From positions 951,479 to 1,015,478 of the forward strand of contig ML677344.1 of NCBI GenBank assembly GCA_007922305.1: a stretch of DNA of 64,000 bases, in the 5' to 3' direction. The position numbers and the translations under genes are program-made. Positions within the stretch are counted from its first letter, which is position 1; the number at the start of each line of letters is the position of its first letter. Of the stretch, positions 39,762 to 53,381 are shown in pieces. The notes under the pieces were generated by a model. It searched no databases, was not told the DNA's origin, and worked only from the letters and a program-made list of their open reading frames with translations. The stretch comes from Dermatemys mawii (taxonomy: Eukaryota > Chordata > Testudines > Dermatemydidae).

Positions 39762-41268
39762 TGTTTGTGGAACTAGGCCCATGCAAGCAAAATGTTTCAA
39801 TACAGTCAAATGCAAAGTGATCCTCTTGGAACAGGGAATGAATATATAACATTCAGAAAAGAAAATTGTTTACATAACCCATATTTGGCCTGTGGAACTC
39901 CTTGCCACAGACATTTTTGGAGGAAAGAGCATTGCCAAATGGGATTCACAAATGGATTGGCCATTCCAGGTGTTGCTGGTGGCTTCACCATTAGTTAAGG
40001 CTGTTGTTAGAGAGTTTATCCCTTCATCCTCCCATTCCCTGGTCCTTCTCATGTGAACAGAGAGCAGCAATGCCCAAAGTCGAAAGGTGCAAACAATTTG
40101 GTATTTATTGGGGTGAACTTCCAGCAAGTAATGATTCCAATTTCCTTCCTCAGTGTCCCCCTTCCCAGCTCTGACACCACAGAGCCTTGCCTGTGTCCCT
40201 GTTCCTATTCCCCCTGCTTAGCAAAACATGACTCCATTTTTTTTTTACGCAGCTTGGGGTGGCAGAAAACCTGGAGCTCACCCTACCCTGGTGGCAAGGG
40301 CTCCAGCATGTTTAATGGCTGTGCACAGCGGAAAGGACCACAGACCTATTCTCTATCCTATCACGCCCACGGTGCACTGAGTTTGTCGAACAGGTGAGGT
40401 CCTCAGCTAGAGATGGGTACCTGTGAATTGTGAGGCAGATGTGTTTTCTATGGGAATCACCGTCAGGCACCCATTTCCCACACCTCTCTTACCTCAGCAT
40501 TTGCAGCAGCATCCCACACTGAGAGCCGACATAGGGGTGTGCACTGTTTATAATATAGCTGTGTGCGATCCCTGGGGGATTCACTCAGCCTCTAGCGGAG
40601 AAGTGGCATCTGAATGGAAACAGACTGGAGACCGGAGACACTCTCGCCAATGTCTCCTTTTCATTATCTGTGCTTCTGTGTTCTTTATCCAGCTTTAGGA
40701 GTAAACAGTAATTAAGGGACATTCCCAAAGGGAGATGAGAACTCTTGGGTTCTCCACAAAGTTAGAAAGGAATTGGCTGCTCTGTGTATTTGTGTATATT
40801 TAAAAAGTAGAAGTGATTAGTAAGAAAATTAGGAATAATGCCCAGCTCTCTATAGGCTCTCATGCTCTGTAAATACTCATTATTAATGGATAGATAGTAG
40901 ACAGAGAGATCTGGAGAAAGGTGACTGAGGAGAGACACAAACACTTTCTGTAGGCACACGGGGCTATCACTAGGGGATCAGAGATCAGTAATTCTCATCA
41001 GTAACTTTCACCATATTGTGCAGCAGCTTTCATTGAAGGATCTTCGGAACACCTAGCAAATCAAAGTCACTAAGAACATATCCCCTATATACAGATAGGT
41101 AAACTGAGTCAAAGGGAGACATGACTTGGTGAAGGTCACACAGAGAATGACAGAGAGAACCGAGGAGTCCTGACTTCCCTGCTGAAGCCACAGTCTCTCC
41201 GTTAGCAACTGAATGCATGACAAGGAGGAAATGGACTAAGAATGTAGCAGGGCTTGTTTGTTATGTGG
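39762..41268. other. end of duplication copy 1 and spacer
   Basis: 39762-39900 still follows copy 2 (62540-62610). 40290-40785 matches 63500-64000 ('ctattctctatcctatcacg', 'gtttataatatagctgtgtg'). 41080-41220 resembles an antisense MIR-like SINE ('gaaggtcacacagagaatga'). No gene was found. Confidence 0.5.
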
Positions 41269-41269
41269 G

Positions 41270-42300
41270 TGTGATGGACTTACCAGGATGCAGCCTACCG
41301 CTGAGCCCTCTGACATACCAACCTGGGTTCCCGCTCACACTGTGAGGCTGTGACAAGCTGCAATCCTCTCCAGGTTTTGCACTTCCACAGCCAGACACAG
41401 CCAGGGATGCACCCAGCTGAGGTTACATGAATGCTTTCACTAGGCACGTAGGAACCAACAATAGAGATTCCAGCCAATTCCACCCAACCCCCAGCTCCCC
41501 AACCTAAGACCGCAGAGCTGTACCATCTTACCCTGATCAGAAGTCCGGTGAATGTAAGTTTATTACCCAGTCCGCCCCTCCCTCAATGCAGAGAGGACAA
41601 TGAATCAGTCTCTGTTCATGAGAAGATTTCCCTTTTACATTTCAAACAGCTCACTGTTTGAAATGTAAAAAAATATAAATCATGTTTATTAACTGCAGAA
41701 GATGAATTTTCGGTGATTATAAGCAATAAGTGTACAGATCAAAGTAGATTACTTAAGAAATAAAGCAAAGTGACAATCTGAGTTCTATTAACTAGACAGG
41801 ATTTGAGTCACGCAGTGTGTCACCCTGATGGTATAAACAATCCACCTGTCTTCCATACACAGGCTAAAAGTTCAGAGTGAGGAGGTAACCCTGACAGACT
41901 GTATCAACAGGAATACTGAGGTTTGAGCAGCCACCAATATGGCTCTTGATGGGCCAACTTCCCACTGGTCCTCTGGCTCTCTGCAAACACTGTCACTTTG
42001 TAAATTCAGCTGCCTGTCTTGGTCTCCTTCCCTCAGTGCGTTGTCCACCCACACCAGTCCCTCTCCCACTGCTCTTGGTCTTTGACCCCATCAGAACCTC
42101 TCTCTATCAAGTGGATATCAGTAGCATATGTTGTCTTGGATGTAAGGGCCCAGGATGGAACAGGTGGATGTGGCTCATATATTTAATCTTCTTTGTCATG
42201 AGAGTTGAAGCCAGGTGATGAACTGACCCTTCACTTGACAAACACTCTGATTATCCTTCATTGTTTCTAGGTGACCGATCTGAGAAACTGCCCCACATTG
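41270..42300. repeat. LTR-like block related to family B
   Basis: Starts TGTGATGGAC and contains 'ataaatcatgtttattaact' and 'cagatcaaagtagattactt', which also occur in the family B LTR at 30254-31664. Its right end is not clear. A 20-base inverted pair, TTTACATTTCAAACAGC and GTTTGAAATGTAAAAAA, sits at 41634-41673. It is probably a diverged solo LTR. Confidence 0.5.
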
Positions 42301-42304
42301 AGGC

Positions 42305-43625
42305 ATAAGCAGAGTATGGAACAAACTCCTAAATTTAACAGTAATAAATTACTAGGATCAGATGAGATTCACCCAGGAGCTCTGCAGGAACTCAAATATT
42401 AAATTGCAGAATTACTAACTGTGTTATGTTGTCTATGGTTTAAATCAGCCTCTGTACCATCCGACAGGCACGTACATATTGTGATACTGATTTTCAAAAA
42501 AGGCTCCAAAGGCGATCCTAGCAATACAGGCCAGTAAGCCTAACTACAGCACCAGGAACACTGGTTGAAATTATAGAAAGGAATAGAATTATCAGAGACC
42601 TAGATGAACACATTTTGTTGAGGAAGAATCAACATAACTTATCAAAGGGAAATCATGCCATACCAATCTATTAACATTTTTTGAGCGGGTCAACAAAAAT
42701 GTGGGCAAGGGTAGGGTGACCAGACAGAGGGTGGGGGGTAATAGGAGCCTATATAAGAAAAAAGACCCAAAAATTGGGACTGTCCCTATAAAATTGGGAC
42801 ATCTGGTCACCCTAGGCAAGGGTGATCCAGCAGATATAGTGTAGTTGGACTTTCAGAAAGTCTTTGCGAAGGTCCCGCACCAAAAGCTCTTAAGCAAAAT
42901 AAGCAGTCATGGGAGAACAAGAAAAGTTCTCTCCTGCATCAGTAGCTGGTTAAAAGGTAGGAAACAAAGGATAGTAATAAATGGTCAGTTCTCAGAAGGG
43001 AGAGAAGTAAATTGTGGGGTCCTTCTGGGATGTGTACTGGGACCCAGCGTTATTCAACATATTCATAATTATTTGGAAAAAGTGTAAATTGTCAGGTGGC
43101 AAAATTTGTAGACAAGACAAAATTTCTCAATATATTTAAGTGCAAAGTAAATTAAGAGGACTTACAAACAGATCTCACACAACTTGGCGACTGGGAACAA
43201 AATCACAGATGAAATTCAGTGATGATAAGTGCATAGTAATACACATTGAAAAACATAATCCCAAGGGTATATACAAAATGATGGGATCAAAATTAACTGT
43301 TACCACCCAAGAGAGAGCTCTTGGAGTCATTGTGGATAGTTCTCTGAAAATATACACAGCAGCAGTCAAAAACAACCCAAATAGGTTCATGGAGGATAGG
43401 TCCATCTGTGGCTATTAGCCAAGATGGTCACAGACTCAACTACATTCTCCGGGTGTCTCTAAATTCTAACTGTCAGAAGATGGGAACAGATGACACAGGA
43501 TGGAGCACATGATATTGCAATTTTCTGATCATTCCCTCTGAAGCATCTGCATTGGCCATGGTCAGAAAACAGGACACTGGGCTAGATGGACCATTGGTCT
43601 GAATCAATATGACCATTCTCCTGTT
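42305..43625 (+). repeat. degenerate CR1/L2-type LINE, sense +
   Basis: Plus-strand pieces of RT are visible: DFQKVFAKVPHQKLLSKI (42845-42900) with SCISSWLKGRKQRIVINGQF, and MKFSDDKCIVIHIEKHNPK with RALGVIVDSSLKIY (43205-43350). The frame shifts between them. The 3' end is near 43622. A MITE interrupts it at 42708-42815. Confidence 0.75.
42708..42815. mobile_element. short MITE with AGGGTGACCAGAC ends
   Basis: Terminal inverted repeats AGGGTGACCAGAC on the left and (reverse-complemented) AGGGTGACCAGAT on the right bound about 107 bases. The sequence GCAAGGGT occurs on both sides (just before the left end and 2 bases after the right end), so an 8-bp target duplication is likely. The interior contains partial inverted copies of 'gggactgtccctataaaatt'. 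This is an abundant turtle MITE type; no protein. Confidence 0.75.
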
Positions 43626-45180
43626 CTTAAATTGTTCCTCTGAGCGATGGGCTGCTGCAGACAAGCCTTTTCCAGGGGATCCTTTTAACATAGAGCTAGT
43701 ATAGCCAGCTAGCAGATATCCACGGTAGGACAACCATATGTCCCATTTTGGCCAAGACAGTCTCTTTTTAAGCTGCTTTCTTGTAGCTTAAATAAAAGTT
43801 CCACTAACTGAATCTATGGCCGAACTCTGGATTTGGAAAGATCTAAAACTCCTGACCAGTCAATGGCTGGAATACTGTGCCCATCAGCTACCCTAACCAG
43901 CCCTCCTATCTCTGTGCAGACATCTCCACTGTGTACAATGCCCCGTCAGCAGATCCCGCTGAAGGCGACTAGAATGACAGAGCCTGGTAGTACGTCTCTG
44001 ATGAACTTGTGGTACCAGAAAGCTGAAGAGGGTCCTAGAGCAGTTTTGAAGGCAGAGAAATTGTGGGTGGGTGTGCCTAGCTACCAGAGGATCACTGAGA
44101 TCTGTGCATTACTTTGGGGATCCAAGGATCCTGAGTCCCCCTTTTGATTCCTCATGGAGAAGGGAGGAGACCTCCCCTCCTGGAGCAGTCCATGGGAAAT
44201 TTTCTTGTATGAAGGCTTGTGGAATCTCCCTTCCCTGGCCTTCGCCCTGGGTTTGTAATGCAAGAAAGGGGGCTGCTGGGGAGAAATCTGGTCCTACATT
44301 ATTATTATTTATTATTATTATTATTTTATTATTTATTTATTAATTATTCTATTTGATTTTATTTCAGCAAGATCACAGCTGTGAAAACATCATTGCTACC
44401 ACTCAGCTGCCCCTGAGGTAGCCATGTGACCACTCAGAATCATATGGACAGTGATGACAAGCCCAGATTCCAGGAATAGAGCCTGCAGCAGGGCTGGCAC
44501 TGCAGTCCAGTTGGGAAGCATCACCAGGCATCCCCTGTGATTTAGCCTCCCATAGTCTGCCTTTGGCTGAGATGGGGTTAAAACTGGAAAACAGAAAGCA
44601 AATCTGCAGAGGTTCCCTGATGGCCAAGTGGTCCCCAAGGAAATGTGCGAACATGCTTCATAAAGACAGTTGCTTTCCTGCCTGCACTGATACTGTCTGC
44701 TGCCCTTGTAACCTCTCAGATGACTCCTTGTCCTTCAACGTGAAGACCTCTGGTGTCAGCAACTCCCCACCTAGCAGGAATTGGGTACGTTGGCGGGTTT
44801 CACTACCATTAAAATGTAAAGTGAAGGGTAAAGGCTGCAAGCCATTTCCATTTGCAGATGTTCTGTAGTGTGACTGAGGACTCAGCGGGGCTGTAGGGGT
44901 GACTTAGTGATGGTACCGTAGGGCAGGGAGCATTAGGTGGCTTGGGAACCCTCCTCTACATCTACCTGTACTCCTCCTTGGGATATTCAAGCTACTCAGA
45001 AATTTGACATTCAAAGTCAGCTCAGAGTCTGACAGTGCCTATCTTCCCATCAGCGGTGTATATCCAAGACTATGTTTTTGCTGATCTTCCCTGAGCTCCT
45101 GGGAGTCTCTAGACTTGCACTGAAAGCAGAAAGGTGTCTCGTTAAACATCATCTAGTCTCCTCCTTGTTTTTTTCCTTTC
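43626..45180. other. spacer upstream of OR51-like gene
   Basis: 43728-43780 ('ggacaaccatatgtcccatt') resembles another short repeat. An (ATT)n-rich microsatellite lies at 44297-44370. The remainder, 44400-45165, shows no gene. The 5' non-coding exon of the receptor may lie here, but I could not place it. Confidence 0.45.
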
Positions 45181-45182
45181 AG
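45165..45182 (+). promoter_or_regulatory. splice acceptor upstream of OR51-like gene
   Basis: A pyrimidine tract TTGTTTTTTTCCTTTCAG ends 40 bases before the coding ATG. This is where olfactory receptor coding exons usually begin after a 5' UTR intron. Sequence-only call. Confidence 0.6.
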
Positions 45183-45222
45183 GAAGGAAAGTTGAAAACT
45201 CCTCGGACCTGCCCAGTACATT

Positions 45223-46158
45223 ATGTCATCTGTCAATGGCACTAAATTCAACCCTGCAGTGTTCCTTCTCACCGGGATACCTGGGCAGGAGGACGTCCAT
45301 CTCTGGATCTCTATTCCCGTCTGCTTAATGTATGTTATTTCAATAGTAGGAAATTCAGTCATTCTGTTCATTATAAAAACAGATCGACGCCTCCATGAGC
45401 CCATGTACATTTTCCTTTCCATGTTGGCCATTACAGACCTTGTCTTATCGGTAGTCACCATGCCAACGATACTGGGCATATTCTTGTTTAACTCCAGGGA
45501 GATCAGCCTTGATGCCTGTTTTGCCCAGCTCTTCTTCATCCACTCTCTTTCACACATTGAATCGTCTGTGCTCTTGCTGATGGCCTTTGACCGTTTTGTC
45601 GCGATCTGCAACCCCCTAAGATATGCTTCCATCTTAACCCTGCCAAGAATAGCCAAGATGGGACTGATGCTAGTGCTAAGGGCAGTCGCCCTAATATTCC
45701 CACTTCCCTTTCTCTTGAAACAGTTCAAATACTGTCGAGCTAATGTTCTCTCCCATTCCTTCTGTGTGCACCAAGAGGTCATGAAAATGGCTTGTTCAGA
45801 TATCAAAGTCAACAGCATCTATGGCTTGTCTATTGCACTCTTAACAGTGGGGTTGGACTCGCTGTTCATCTTCCTCTCTTATGTGATGATCCTCAAAACA
45901 GTGCTGAGCATCACATCACACATGGGGTCCCTCAGGGCCCTGAACACCTGCGTCTCCCACCTCTGTGCTGTCCTGCTCTTCTACACACCAATGCTCGGCT
46001 TGCCTGTGATACACAGATTCGGGAATAGCTCTTCTCACTCGCTTCAGATTGTCCTGGGATATGTCTACCTGCTGGTTCCACCCCTGATGAATCCAATCGT
46101 GTACAGCGTGAAAAGCAAACACCTTCGTGAGAGGATAATCAGGATGTTCTTCAAGTGA
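45223..46158 (+). CDS. class I olfactory receptor, OR51-like
   Basis: A complete 311-residue seven-transmembrane receptor in one coding exon. It opens MSSVNGTKFNP with an N-glycan sequon (NGT), then LTGIPGQEDVHLWISIP, GNSVILFII in TM1, EPMYIFLSMLAITDLVLS in TM2, LLMAFDRFVAICNPLRY at the end of TM3, CVSHLCAVLLFY in TM6 and PPLMNPIVYSVKSK in TM7. The ionic-lock motif is DRF rather than DRY, a conservative change seen in some OR51 members. The class I features and the RYASILT phrase point to OR51 (near the OR51G/OR51L groups), but orthology cannot be set without a tree. It lies between two OR52-like copies in opposite orientation. Confidence 0.93.
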   Translation: MSSVNGTKFNPAVFLLTGIPGQEDVHLWISIPVCLMYVISIVGNSVILFIIKTDRRLHEPMYIFLSMLAITDLVLSVVTMPTILGIFLFNSREISLDACFAQLFFIHSLSHIESSVLLLMAFDRFVAICNPLRYASILTLPRIAKMGLMLVLRAVALIFPLPFLLKQFKYCRANVLSHSFCVHQEVMKMACSDIKVNSIYGLSIALLTVGLDSLFIFLSYVMILKTVLSITSHMGSLRALNTCVSHLCAVLLFYTPMLGLPVIHRFGNSSSHSLQIVLGYVYLLVPPLMNPIVYSVKSKHLRERIIRMFFK

Positions 46159-46879
46159 CGGGTCAGTTCATCACCCGGCTACGGCACTGGTGACATAGGA
46201 GATGAAAAACATGGGCCATAGCCACCTATTCCATCCTGGACTATTCCATTTGAAATGATATGAGCTACTTATCTCCACTCTGTAGAGAGGTTCAGATGCA
46301 ATGGGAGAGGGGTGTCCCCACCCGCTGGTGAGGGAGGACAGTGCAATGTGGGGAGAAGACCAAAGAAGGCAGTGACATTTACAAAGCTATTGTGTTTCTG
46401 GAGAGTCACAGGACAGGTAGGATGTTGGCCCATGAAGAGCCATATCCTTGGCTGCTCTGACCTCGGAATTCCTGTTGATACAGTTAATAAAGAGAAGGGA
46501 TGTGGCTGTTGTTTCCCTTGACACCTGGCCTGTCACTGTCCTGGCTCGGGTTAAAAATTTACGTGCCATGAAAAAAGCTGCAGAGCTGTTCTGCAGTGGC
46601 AGTGCTGGCCCTTCCTGCACACTCTGGGTTCTGCATGATCCATGAGGGCTGCAGCAGCTGTGGACGGGGACTATTCAAGGGGCATGGACACTCACCCTTC
46701 CCCCACACCCTCAGCCAGGTGCTTGTGACTAAGTCATGTCAGAAACATGATTAATGCAGGAGCCCTGGGACAGGCCATTCAGGCAGCCCCCTCCTTCCAC
46801 ATTGCTGGCTCTGCACACCGCACACTCTCTGAGCCCCCTCCCCACTGAGGCAGAGCAGAGCTTTGTGTGTGAGTAGGGG
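46159..46879. other. spacer between OR51-like gene and gypsy element
   Basis: No gene or clear repeat. The first part would be the receptor 3' UTR; AATAAA-like 'agttaataaagagaag' occurs near 46480-46495 and could serve as its poly(A) signal. Confidence 0.4.
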
Positions 46880-47010
46880 TCTGACAATGGAGTGGTATGC
46901 CCATTCAGTCTGTCCTGGGGTGGTTGAGAATAGTGGCGCGAAGCTAGTGCACAGCTCCTTGATCTGCTGGTGCTGCATGCGTCCGAGGGTCATTGAGAAG
47001 TTTACACCCT
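46880..47010 (-). pseudogene. inverted fragment of the gypsy pol
   Basis: The minus strand translates to VNFSMTLGRMQHQQIKELC followed by FSTTPGQTEWAYHSI, the same segment as 47383-47512 of the sense element but with several differences (for example HQQ for RQQ and GQTEW for GWTER). It is therefore a separate diverged copy or piece of the family joined head-to-head to the element, not a simple inversion of missing sequence. Confidence 0.75.
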
Positions 47011-47011
47011 C

Positions 47012-48802
47012 AAAACCTCTGTAGCCCTTGCTAAAGAAAACCTGAAGGATGCTCAGGAAGAGCAAAAGGCCTGGTATGATAAACATGCCAGAGAACATTC
47101 CTTTAAAGTAGGGGACCAAGTGATGGTCTTGAAGGTGCTTCAACCCCACAAGATGGAAGCGTCATGGGAAGGACCCTTTACGTTCAAGGAGTGCCTGGGA
47201 GTGGTTAACTACCTCATAGCATTCCCTAACTCAACCCTAAAGCCTAAAGTGTACCATGTTAACTCTCTAAAGCCTTTTTATTCCAGAGAATTAAAGGTTT
47301 GTCAGTTTACCGCCCAGGGAAGAGATGATGATGAGTGGCCTGAAGGTGTCTACTATGAAGGAAACAGTGACGGTGGCGTGGAAGAGGTAAACTTCTCAAT
47401 GACCCTCGGACGCATGCAGCGCCAGCAGATCAAGGATCTGTGCACTAGCTTCGCGCCACTATTCTCAACCACCCCAGGATGGACTGAACGGGCATACCCC
47501 TCCATTGACACAGGTAACGCCCACCCAGTTAGAGCCCAACCTTACCGGGTGGCTCCTCAAGGCAAAACTGCTATAGAACGGGAAATCCAGGACATGCTAC
47601 AGATGGGTATAATCCACCCTTCTCGCAGTGAATGGGCATCTCCAGTGGTTCTGGTCCCCAAACCAGATGGGGAGACATGCTTTTGCGTGGACTACCATAA
47701 GCTAAATGCAGTAACTTGCCCAGACAACTATCCAATGCCTCACACAGATGAGCTGTTGGAGAAACTGGGATGGGCCCAGTTCATCTCCACCTTAGACTTA
47801 ACCAAAGGGTACTGGCAAGTACCGTTAGAGGAATCTGCCACGGAGAAGTCAGCCTTCATTACTCATGTAGGGCTGTATGAGTTTAATGTGCTCCCTTTTG
47901 GGCTACGAAATGCACCCGCTACATTCCAAAGACTTGTAGATAGTCTCCTAGTGGGATTGGGAGAATCTGCAGTTGCCTACCTTGATGATGTGGTCATATT
48001 TTCTGACTTCTGGGCAGAGTACCTAGAATACCTCCAGAAAGTCTTTGAACGCATACAAGAGGCAGGACTAACTGTTAAGGCTAAAAAGTGTCAAATAGGC
48101 CTCAACAGAGTGACTTACCTTGGACACCAGGTGGGTCAAGGAACTATCAATCCTCTACAGGCCAAGGTGGATGCTATCCAAAAGTGGCCTGTCCCAAAGT
48201 CCAAGAAACAGGTCCAATCCTTCTTAGGCTTGGCTGGATATTACAGGCGATTTGTACCACACTACAGCCAAATCGCCACCCCACTGACAGACCTAACTCG
48301 AAAGAACCAGCCAAATGCAGTCCGGTGGACTGAGCAGTGTCAAGAGGCCTTTAACCAGCTTAAAGCGACACTCATGTCTGACCCTGTGCTCAGGGCCCCA
48401 GACTTTGACCAACCGTTCCTAGTAACCACAGATTCCTCCGAGTGTGGTGTGGCAGCAGTTTTAATGCAGAAAGGACCAGATCAACAATTACACCCTGTCG
48501 TGTTTCTCAGCAAGAAGCTGTCTGAGAGGGAGAGCCACTGGTCAATTACCAAAAAGGAGTGTTACGCCATTGTTTATGCTCTGGAAAAGCTACGCCCATA
48601 CGTTTGGGGACGACAGTTCCACCTACAAACTGACCATGCTGCGCTGAAGTGGCTTCATGGCATCACCGACAAGAACAAAAAACTTCTTCGGTGGAGTTTA
48701 GCTCTCCATGATTTTGATTTTGACATACAACACATTCCAGGAACTTCTAATAAAGTGGCTGATGCACTCTCCCGTGAAAGTTTCCCAAAATCAATAGGTT
48801 AA
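47012..48802 (+). pseudogene. Gmr1-like Ty3/gypsy pol: integrase C-end, RT, RNase H
   Basis: The frame is open from about 47012 to 48802. Before the first ATG (47120) it already reads AKENLKDAQEEQKAWYDKHA and GDQVMVL, the C-terminal part of an integrase, followed by WEGPFTFKE and YHVNSLKPFY, the GPY/F-type end. RT follows, with LDLTKGYWQVPL (about residue 226 from the ATG) and catalytic YLDDVVIFS (about 286), then RNase H with TDSSECGVAAVL, KKECYAIVYALE and LQTDHAALKWL. The frame stops at SRESFPKSIG, 154 bases before the 3' LTR, leaving no room for a downstream integrase. Integrase before RT is the order of Gmr1-type elements in deuterostomes. Gag, protease, most of integrase and the 5' LTR are missing, so the copy is dead although RT and RNase H look intact. 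Confidence 0.85.
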
Positions 48803-48956
48803 AACTGTCCTTGAAATGAGGGACCTATTGTTAGTTTCATTGTAACCAGTAGTATGTTTAGAGGTGCATGTGTTTGATTAATTCTGTTTTTTCCTAGAGC
48901 TCCAGGAAGAAATCGCATCCAGTGACTTTCCAACACCGGTTGCGATTTGGGGGGCG

Positions 48957-49719
48957 TGTCATAAGTATAAAGTAGCCTAGAATTACTGTTTACCTGTAAG
49001 GGGTTAAGCTAAAGGTAACCTGAGAGGTGGACAATTGACCAGTGAGAAATTCCTCAGGGGACAAAGGATTTTGAGTTTCAGTTACTCTCTGGGTCTTTCT
49101 ATTCAGCTCGGCTATTTCTTTCACTGTAACTGTAAGCTTTCTATCCAGTAACAAGTAAGGTAGTCAGTAAGTTACCTTCTTTTTATCACTTGGAAAATTC
49201 TCCAGTGGGTGGAAATTTATCTCTGTGTTTCTCTAATACTGTAAAGCTTCAGCAGGAGGAGAAGATCGGGGAGGGGGTTGTCTTTAACTCTTTATTGATT
49301 ATTGTAGTGCTGTTCTACTGATTTTCTATAAGGGATTTATTCCTTACTTTTTTATTTAATTAAAATCTTTCTTTTAAGAATTTGACTGCTTGTTTTCCAT
49401 TGTGTAAGATCCTGGTTTTGGATCGGGCACGTCTTGCAAGATCAGTCGAGGTTTGTTTTTTTTCTCTCGAGCTTCCCAGGGAAGGAAGAAGTTTGGGGGG
49501 CTTAGTGGAAAGGGAAAGAAGGGTCCCAAACTCCCCTTTATCCTAGTTTTTGGATAACTGAGTTTGGTGGTGGCAGCATATGAGATCCAGACACAGGAAA
49601 AGTCTGGGGGAAAAAGTTTTAATCTAAGCTGGTAAAATAAGCTTGGGGGGTTATTTCTTTTTTCATGTGGGTCCCCACATCTGTACCCTAGAGTTCAGAG
49701 TGGGGAGGCAATCCTGACA
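48957..49719 (+). mobile_element. 3' LTR of the Gmr1-like element
   Basis: Begins TGTCATAAGTATAAAG directly after a purine-rich TTTGGGGGGCG, the likely polypurine tract, and ends ATCCTGACA, giving TG...CA ends over 763 bases. AT-rich stretches near 49340-49375 could hold promoter or poly(A) signals. There is no matching 5' LTR, so no target duplication can be tested. Confidence 0.75.
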
Positions 49720-52025
<2,306 letters not shown>

Positions 52026-52580
52026 AGTGTTAGAAACAGCTTCTGTCAATTACCTGGAGACTGGATCATACGAGTGTTCACTGAACAAAGAGTTAATATC
52101 ACAAACCCATTGCAAACAGTACTTTCTAAAGCAAAGGCATTAAGCAGTAGAATCTGTAGAGATTCCAACAACTCTGCTGTTGGCTTTCGATATACATGCA
52201 TGTCATGAAAGTTTGGTTTGTAATATTTGTATTACAGTGAAAAATGTTAGTATAACTTTTGCATGTCTGTACTTTAGCACACACATGTCAATCTATTATT
52301 TCCCCTCTGATCTTCCTTCAGAGATGATTTCTCAGGTTAGAGTGGGACTTAAAATGTAGTGTCTGTTATCAGGATTTTTTCAGAACCTGAAAAGATTGCA
52401 GCGTCTCACCCCTCATTCAATCGCTTGTCAGCTAACAAAAGTCTAGCAGCTCCTCTGTCCCTGAGTTAATGGATGACTGGTTTACCTCAGGTTCTCTTAT
52501 GTGAGTCTGTAGCCTGTATCCGGAGTGGTAACAGGCATTAGGGGCAGTATAGAAAATATCCATTCCCTGAACTTCCACAC
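52026..52580 (+). repeat. 550-bp direct repeat, copy 1
   Basis: Matches 53382-53935 in the same orientation with scattered differences. Shared blocks are 'tgttcactgaacaaagagtt', 'acccattgcaaa', 'tgtagagattccaacaa', 'ttcccctct.atctt.ctt', 'cttaaaatgtag.gtctgt' and 'cagaacctgaaaagat'. The copies are 1.36 kb apart. No coding frame is shared. Confidence 0.75.
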
Positions 52581-53381
52581 TCTAATACACACTGACCCCA
52601 GCATCTGTTATCCAGGCATGATGAGGGTTTGGAGGAAATGGATTTCGAAGGCAAATGCATGAGTATCCAGGCTACTGGAAAGAGCAGAAAGGGAAGCAAC
52701 AGCTCAAGAAACGCCATCTCTCAGTCAGCCCTTCAGAGAGATCGAGAGACCTCACTGGAGCTACAAGCTGAGAAGAGCCTATTTCTGGGCTCCAGCCACG
52801 TTTCACAGCTTGTTTTGCCAGTGCTGAGAGTCTGTCCAGAGATGGGGCAGCTGTTTCTGAGAAACTCTTCAGGCTGAAAGGCACAGACATTGCTGGGGAA
52901 GCCTGAAGGCGCTCAGCCTGCCTGGGTCCCCGTCAGAGTGGGGGTACTTGGGGATCAGAGACATGTACAGATTGTTGTTTGAAAACCCTCTTATTCTCTC
53001 ATGTTACACTTTATTCCTACTGCTGGGATTAAACAGTATTTTGGTTCTAGAAGGCTGGCTGGTCACTTGACTCACCTCTAGTCACAGACTCCTAGAGGGA
53101 CAAACCACAGGTGTAGAACCCAGCCAGACCTGCAGGACAAGCACAGTCAACCTGCACTGTGCTGTAGCCCAGAGGTCAGTCTGAGGGTGGGAGGGTCATG
53201 GGATTCCACCCCATGAGAGAGAATGGTACCAGGCCTGACATGTGGCACTTGGACAGCTTCAGCCAGGCCGTGTAAGAGGTGATGGGTGAAAATGACATAC
53301 AATCACTATTACACTGATTTTTTGGAAAGTTTTGCACAGGTATTGCAGAGCGATAATGTTCACGACCCCCAATGTAAGTGC
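52581..53381. other. unique DNA between the 550-bp repeats
   Basis: No gene and no recognised transposon. Because the flanking repeats are direct, this could be the inner part of an old tandem duplication or of an unrecognised element. Confidence 0.4.

Larger units (their letters stand above)
30254..40785. repeat. segmental duplication, copy 1
   Basis: Collinear with 55507-64000. In order both copies carry an LTR, an approximately 330-bp spacer, an OR52-like gene on the minus strand, a Harbinger element with the same flanks, a plus-strand decayed LINE and the 'gagatgagaactcttgggtt' block near 40732. Offsets shrink from about 25.2 kb at the left to about 23.2 kb at the right because copy 1 contains extra insertions. 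The duplicated unit begins at or inside the LTR, since no similarity is visible to its left, and its right end is outside the window. Confidence 0.9.

Noticed and set aside
45153..45818. 221-codon minus-strand frame
   Set aside because: Antisense of the OR51-like coding exon, with no recognisable domain.
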